Shown piece by piece: positions 61,801-64,000 of a DNA stretch of 64,000 nucleotides; within the stretch, counting starts at the first letter, position 1; each line of letters begins with the position of its first letter. Where the stretch lies: the NCBI RefSeq assembly GCF_004010055.1, contig NZ_RQVT01000018.1, positions 248,001 through 312,000 of the forward strand, given 5' to 3'. Position numbers and translations under genes: made by a program. This DNA is from Psychroflexus aestuariivivens (GTDB taxonomy: Bacteria; Bacteroidota; Bacteroidia; Flavobacteriales; Flavobacteriaceae). The notes beneath the pieces are model-generated. The model saw only the letters and a program-made list of their open reading frames with translations. It was not told where the DNA came from and did not search any database.

Positions 61801-64000
61801 ATGTTGGACAAGAAACAACGAAAATGCAAATGATGGATATTTCTGGGGTGTCTTCGATGACAATGCTGGACAAGGCTTTAACGGACCAAACAGTGATTTA
61901 ACTGGTGGGAACTATATTTATTCTGTAGGTCCTTCTGGTAGCAATGGAGACGAAGCAATTATCACATCACCTTTAATTGATTTAGATGGTTTAAATACGC
62001 CAGGATTAATCTTCAATTATTTTATGTACGGTTTTGGAATCGAAGAGTTAAGGGTTGAGGTTAAAGGAGTTTCATCAAATAACTGGGTTCAACTGACACA
62101 AATTGTCGGTGCCCAACAGAATTCAGTTGATGACGATTGGGAAGAAGAAATCTTAAGTTTAGATGGATTTACAGATCAAATTATTCAATTTAGATTTATC
62201 GCTCAAAGAGGTTTTTCTACTTTTTCAGACATAGCGATAGACCAGGTTTCTGTAGATGAAATCCCGAGTTGTTCCAAACCTATAGATTTAGCTGTTCAGA
62301 ATTTAGATTTAGATAGTGCAGATTTATCTTGGACAGAGGGTGATAATTTAGCTATTGGCTATGAATGGCAAGTATTCCTTCAAGGAGATGATCCAATTAG
62401 TGATACGCCAGTGGCTTCGGGCAATACAGATGCAAACACATTTAGCGCAAATATAAGCGGGCTTTCTGCAAGTACAACTTATGTGGCTTATGTACAGGCA
62501 GAATGCAGTCCAGGCGAATTCAGTTTTCTATCAAACCCTATATTATTTTCTACGCCTGTGTGTAGCCTTAGTTCAACTTGTGATTATACATTTTTACTTA
62601 CTGACACATTTGGTGATGGTTGGAATGGTAATACAATGAGTGTATTTCAGGATGGACAATTATTACAAATTTTAGGACCAAGTTTCACCAATGGCAACGA
62701 AGAATCCATTGTTTTAAGTCTTTGTGATGGAGCCGATGTTGAATTATTTTGGAATAATGGTGGTCAGTTTACAAATGAAGTTGGCATTGAAATACTAAAT
62801 AATTTCGATGAAGAAATTTTTGAAAAAGACCCAGGTGAAGGTTCACAAGATACAACTTTAACTAATTTCTTAGTAGCTTGTGAAGCTCCAGAAGGTTGTT
62901 TTCCGCCTTCAAACTTTGCAATATCCAATGTTGAAAGTGATTCTGTAGAACTTACTTGGGACAACATAGGCAGTGCAATTAGTGGCTATAATTGGTTTAT
63001 TTTCAATGAAGATGATAATCCACAAAATACACCACCAATAGCAAACGGAAGCACTAATTTTGAAGTAAATTCTGTGACTGTTCCAGGATTATCAGCCAAT
63101 ACGGCTTATAAAGCTTATGTTCGCTCCAATTGTGGGTTCACAGGAGTAAGTCCTATCTCAGATCCTCTATTTTTCGAAACGCCTTGTACTATTTTCTCAA
63201 CTCCGTTCGAAGAAGATTTTGATGATGGTGAATGGGTAAGTCAGTCATCCGGATTTCAGGAAAGTATTAATGATTGTTGGGATCGTGATCCAGAATCTGA
63301 TAATAATGAATACCAATGGTTCACAAACGATCTTGAAGCACAGACAGAAACGGGAAGTCTTGAAGACTTAACTGGTGGTAATTTTCTTTATGCAGATGCA
63401 ACTTTCGGTAGTCAAGGAGATGAAGCTTATTTATCAATTCCAACGGTAGATTTAAGTAGTTTATCAGACCCTAGTATAACTTTTTATTATTTCATGTACG
63501 GAGAAACTATAGGGAATTTAAGCCTTGAAGTTAAATTAAGTTCTGAATCGAATTGGACATCTCTGTCTTCAATTTCTGGTGAACAACAATCTTCTAAAAC
63601 AGATAACTGGGTAGAAGTAATTGTTGATTTAAACCAATTTAGCGGTGAAACTGAAGTCGATATCCGATTTAAAGCGGTTAGAGGAACTACCCCTAATGGA
63701 GATATTCAAATTGACGCTGTCAATATAGATGAACTTCCAACATGTTTCAAACCTACTAATCTGGAGATTAGCAATATTACAGTAGATTCAGCCCAACTTT
63801 CATTCGATGGTGATCCATCAGCAATTAGCGGTTATGAATGGCTTTTGTTTTTAGAAGGAGACGATCCTGAACAAGATACACCAGTTGCTACTGGTAGTAC
63901 AGCAAATACAAATGCTCTTCTTAACAATTTAGCAGCATCAACAAATTATGAAGTTTATCTGCGTTCTGATTGTGGCAACGGTGAATTAAGTGAATTATCA
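58868..64000 (+). CDS. Giant secreted multidomain surface protein, 3' end outside window
   Basis: The frame from the ATG at 58868 is open without a stop for 1711 codons to the window edge. A signal peptide covers residues 1-25. Then: a lamin-tail-like domain (~30-203), a DUF4397-like region (~220-455, QIIHNSADPNAEFVDVYLNG), and repeats of three domain types, most bounded by a Cys: MAM-like (455-642, 947-1134, 1440-1625), FN3 (643-739, 851-946, 1135-1231, 1344-1439, 1626-) and a DGWNG domain (740-850, 1232-1343). The Flavobacteriia context and porQ suggest export by the type IX system with a C-terminal sorting domain past the edge, which is not seen. Likely an adhesin or surface-associated protein. 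Confidence 0.85.
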   Translation, partial: MNQKYTPNNLLLLFVFIFFSFSSFGFENDKTKMFTTNYFEVLDDNVPIITGYLDSTCDSELGRTLEIYVKGTVDFTNWELQIQENGNGFNTNIGLDAFGTVTDAFLYVTNDALTLDNEFGIDSNFIETTLAANGNDAFQIVDNNDNVVDRYGLENVNGSGQNWQYQNSYFYRANGAEANSGNFDTFNWLIGNVNSLNNEGLCNGSDPFSDIVPFGTYQLDFTATVQIIHNSADPNAEFVDVYLNGEIFVQNVEYRTATSFLTFPAETPINIDIAPQNSTDVSESILNFNTTLTSQEKYILVADGVLNPSQFDTSVNSPIDLSLEVFPGAREEALAIAGNTDILFHNGTTDVESLDFDEVSIPVGTLVGNSSYTDFSSYIQLATSNYVIQPKVSDDGVELETYDLSLSDLNLQNKAVTLLTSGFFDPENNQDAEGFGLWLVTPDGGDFIELPFEGECVVFDAPYSENFEDENWIAGSGFQNENDQISECWSRTPGNDNSFAWLVAEFETVSGNTGPSTGFDGDTYIYAESSDGNSGDQAFIELPVTDLGDLDVAAIEFYYHMFGNAIGTLSLEVKNFENNNWTQVFSISGQQQLSSEADWTRQEVDLSSFSNQTVDIRFVATRTSGFAGDIAIDKVSVLEATTCLVPTNINISNISDVSAQLNWNGQDSAIDGYNWYLFAENDDPENDTPIQTGSVGSGQTSADVSALQPNTTYDIYLEADCGNGDLSNFSAPATFTTASCPIADQCAYTFELTDDFGDGWNGNIISIIQDGVVIDLVGENFTDGSAQTEIINICNGADIEVFWNDGGQFQNEIGFEILNPFDEVIYTLAPGEENDDTSLFTFTSQCTPPTCPAVTNFSISNILENSVELSWDAVNNASDGYNWYIFEEDEDPETSTPFASGTEDFGTNQVDVSGLLSSTAYDAYIEADCGNGDLSELSDPISFNTNCATFSTPFNENFDGNNWVIGSGAQNENSEIDLCWTRNNENANDGYFWGVFDDNAGQGFNGPNSDLTGGNYIYSVGPSGSNGDEAIITSPLIDLDGLNTPGLIFNYFMYGFGIEELRVEVKGVSSNNWVQLTQIVGAQQNSVDDDWEEEILSLDGFTDQIIQFRFIAQRGFSTFSDIAIDQVSVDEIPSCSKPIDLAVQNLDLDSADLSWTEGDNLAIGYEWQVFLQGDDPISDTPVASGNTDANTFSANISGLSASTTYVAYVQAECSPGEFSFLSNPILFSTPVCSLSSTCDYTFLLTDTFGDGWNGNTMSVFQDGQLLQILGPSFTNGNEESIVLSLCDGADVELFWNNGGQFTNEVGIEILNNFDEEIFEKDPGEGSQDTTLTNFLVACEAPEGCFPPSNFAISNVESDSVELTWDNIGSAISGYNWFIFNEDDNPQNTPPIANGSTNFEVNSVTVPGLSANTAYKAYVRSNCGFTGVSPISDPLFFETPCTIFSTPFEEDFDDGEWVSQSSGFQESINDCWDRDPESDNNEYQWFTNDLEAQTETGSLEDLTGGNFLYADATFGSQGDEAYLSIPTVDLSSLSDPSITFYYFMYGETIGNLSLEVKLSSESNWTSLSSISGEQQSSKTDNWVEVIVDLNQFSGETEVDIRFKAVRGTTPNGDIQIDAVNIDELPTCFKPTNLEISNITVDSAQLSFDGDPSAISGYEWLLFLEGDDPEQDTPVATGSTANTNALLNNLAASTNYEVYLRSDCGNGELSELS

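Noticed and set aside
1-64000. CRISPR array, tRNA, rRNA, prophage or insertion sequence
   Set aside because: No direct-repeat/spacer pattern, transposase, integrase or tRNA cloverleaf was seen on either strand.

Overview
The window is AT-rich chromosomal DNA of a marine-type flavobacterium (Bacteroidota, Flavobacteriia). The evidence: promoters of the Bacteroidota type (TAnnTTTG) precede many genes, start sites lack obvious Shine-Dalgarno sequences, and typical Flavobacteriia genes are present (porQ of the type IX secretion system, menaquinone menA, a fused E1 alpha/beta 2-oxoacid dehydrogenase, two-domain signal peptidase, DUF5683, DUF1599, DUF2490, DUF6952). No tRNA, rRNA, CRISPR array, insertion sequence or prophage is visible, and no gene-free stretch exceeds about 260 bases. 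The content is mostly core genome. I did not find a clearly new defence or mobile system; the most interesting points are unusual active sites and domain arrangements in otherwise known families.

Layout. 1-6378 (minus): a kynurenine catabolic operon, kynureninase, kynurenine 3-monooxygenase, a RidA-type 2-aminomuconate deaminase, a semialdehyde dehydrogenase, an SDR lacking the usual catalytic pair, and a left-truncated ACMS decarboxylase. Together they would take kynurenine through 3-hydroxyanthranilate and aminomuconate to central metabolism; the 3-hydroxyanthranilate dioxygenase is not in view. 6383-8977 (minus): a lipoprotein, a DUF721/DciA-like protein, a second lipoprotein and recF, the last three overlapping. 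9111-15323 (plus): TPR membrane protein, ribH, a small membrane protein, mutL, two rhomboid proteases and a membrane-anchored EEP-family hydrolase. 15320-20504 (minus): parA-parB-DUF5683-dapB-lepB-wbqC, a cluster combining segregation, lysine/cell-wall precursor synthesis and secretion. 20602-33873 (minus): dienoyl-CoA reductase, menA, purB, a Bcr/CflA exporter, the E1 fusion, sbcC/sbcD, two exported proteins and aroQ.

33989-37359 (plus): LexA-like S24 repressor, DUF2461, BCCT transporter, DUF202. 37379-44634 is mostly minus: kdtA divergent from a DegT aminotransferase (plus), then clpS, prmA, tpiA, an ABC permease, a DoxX/thioredoxin-like fusion and a tandem DUF1599 protein. 44876-48548 (plus): lon and porQ. 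48552-50797 (minus): hutI and hutG of histidine degradation. 51023-58606 (plus): a peroxiredoxin-thioredoxin-DUF6952 set, dgkA, ftsK, a LolA-like protein, an LptF/LptG permease and a RibBA whose GTP cyclohydrolase half is degenerate. 58868-64000 (plus): the first 1711 codons of a giant secreted multidomain protein that continues past the right edge; it has a signal peptide, lamin-tail-like and DUF4397-like domains, then a repeating MAM / FN3 / DGWNG / FN3 array.

All function calls come from reading the translated sequences against remembered family signatures; no database search was run.
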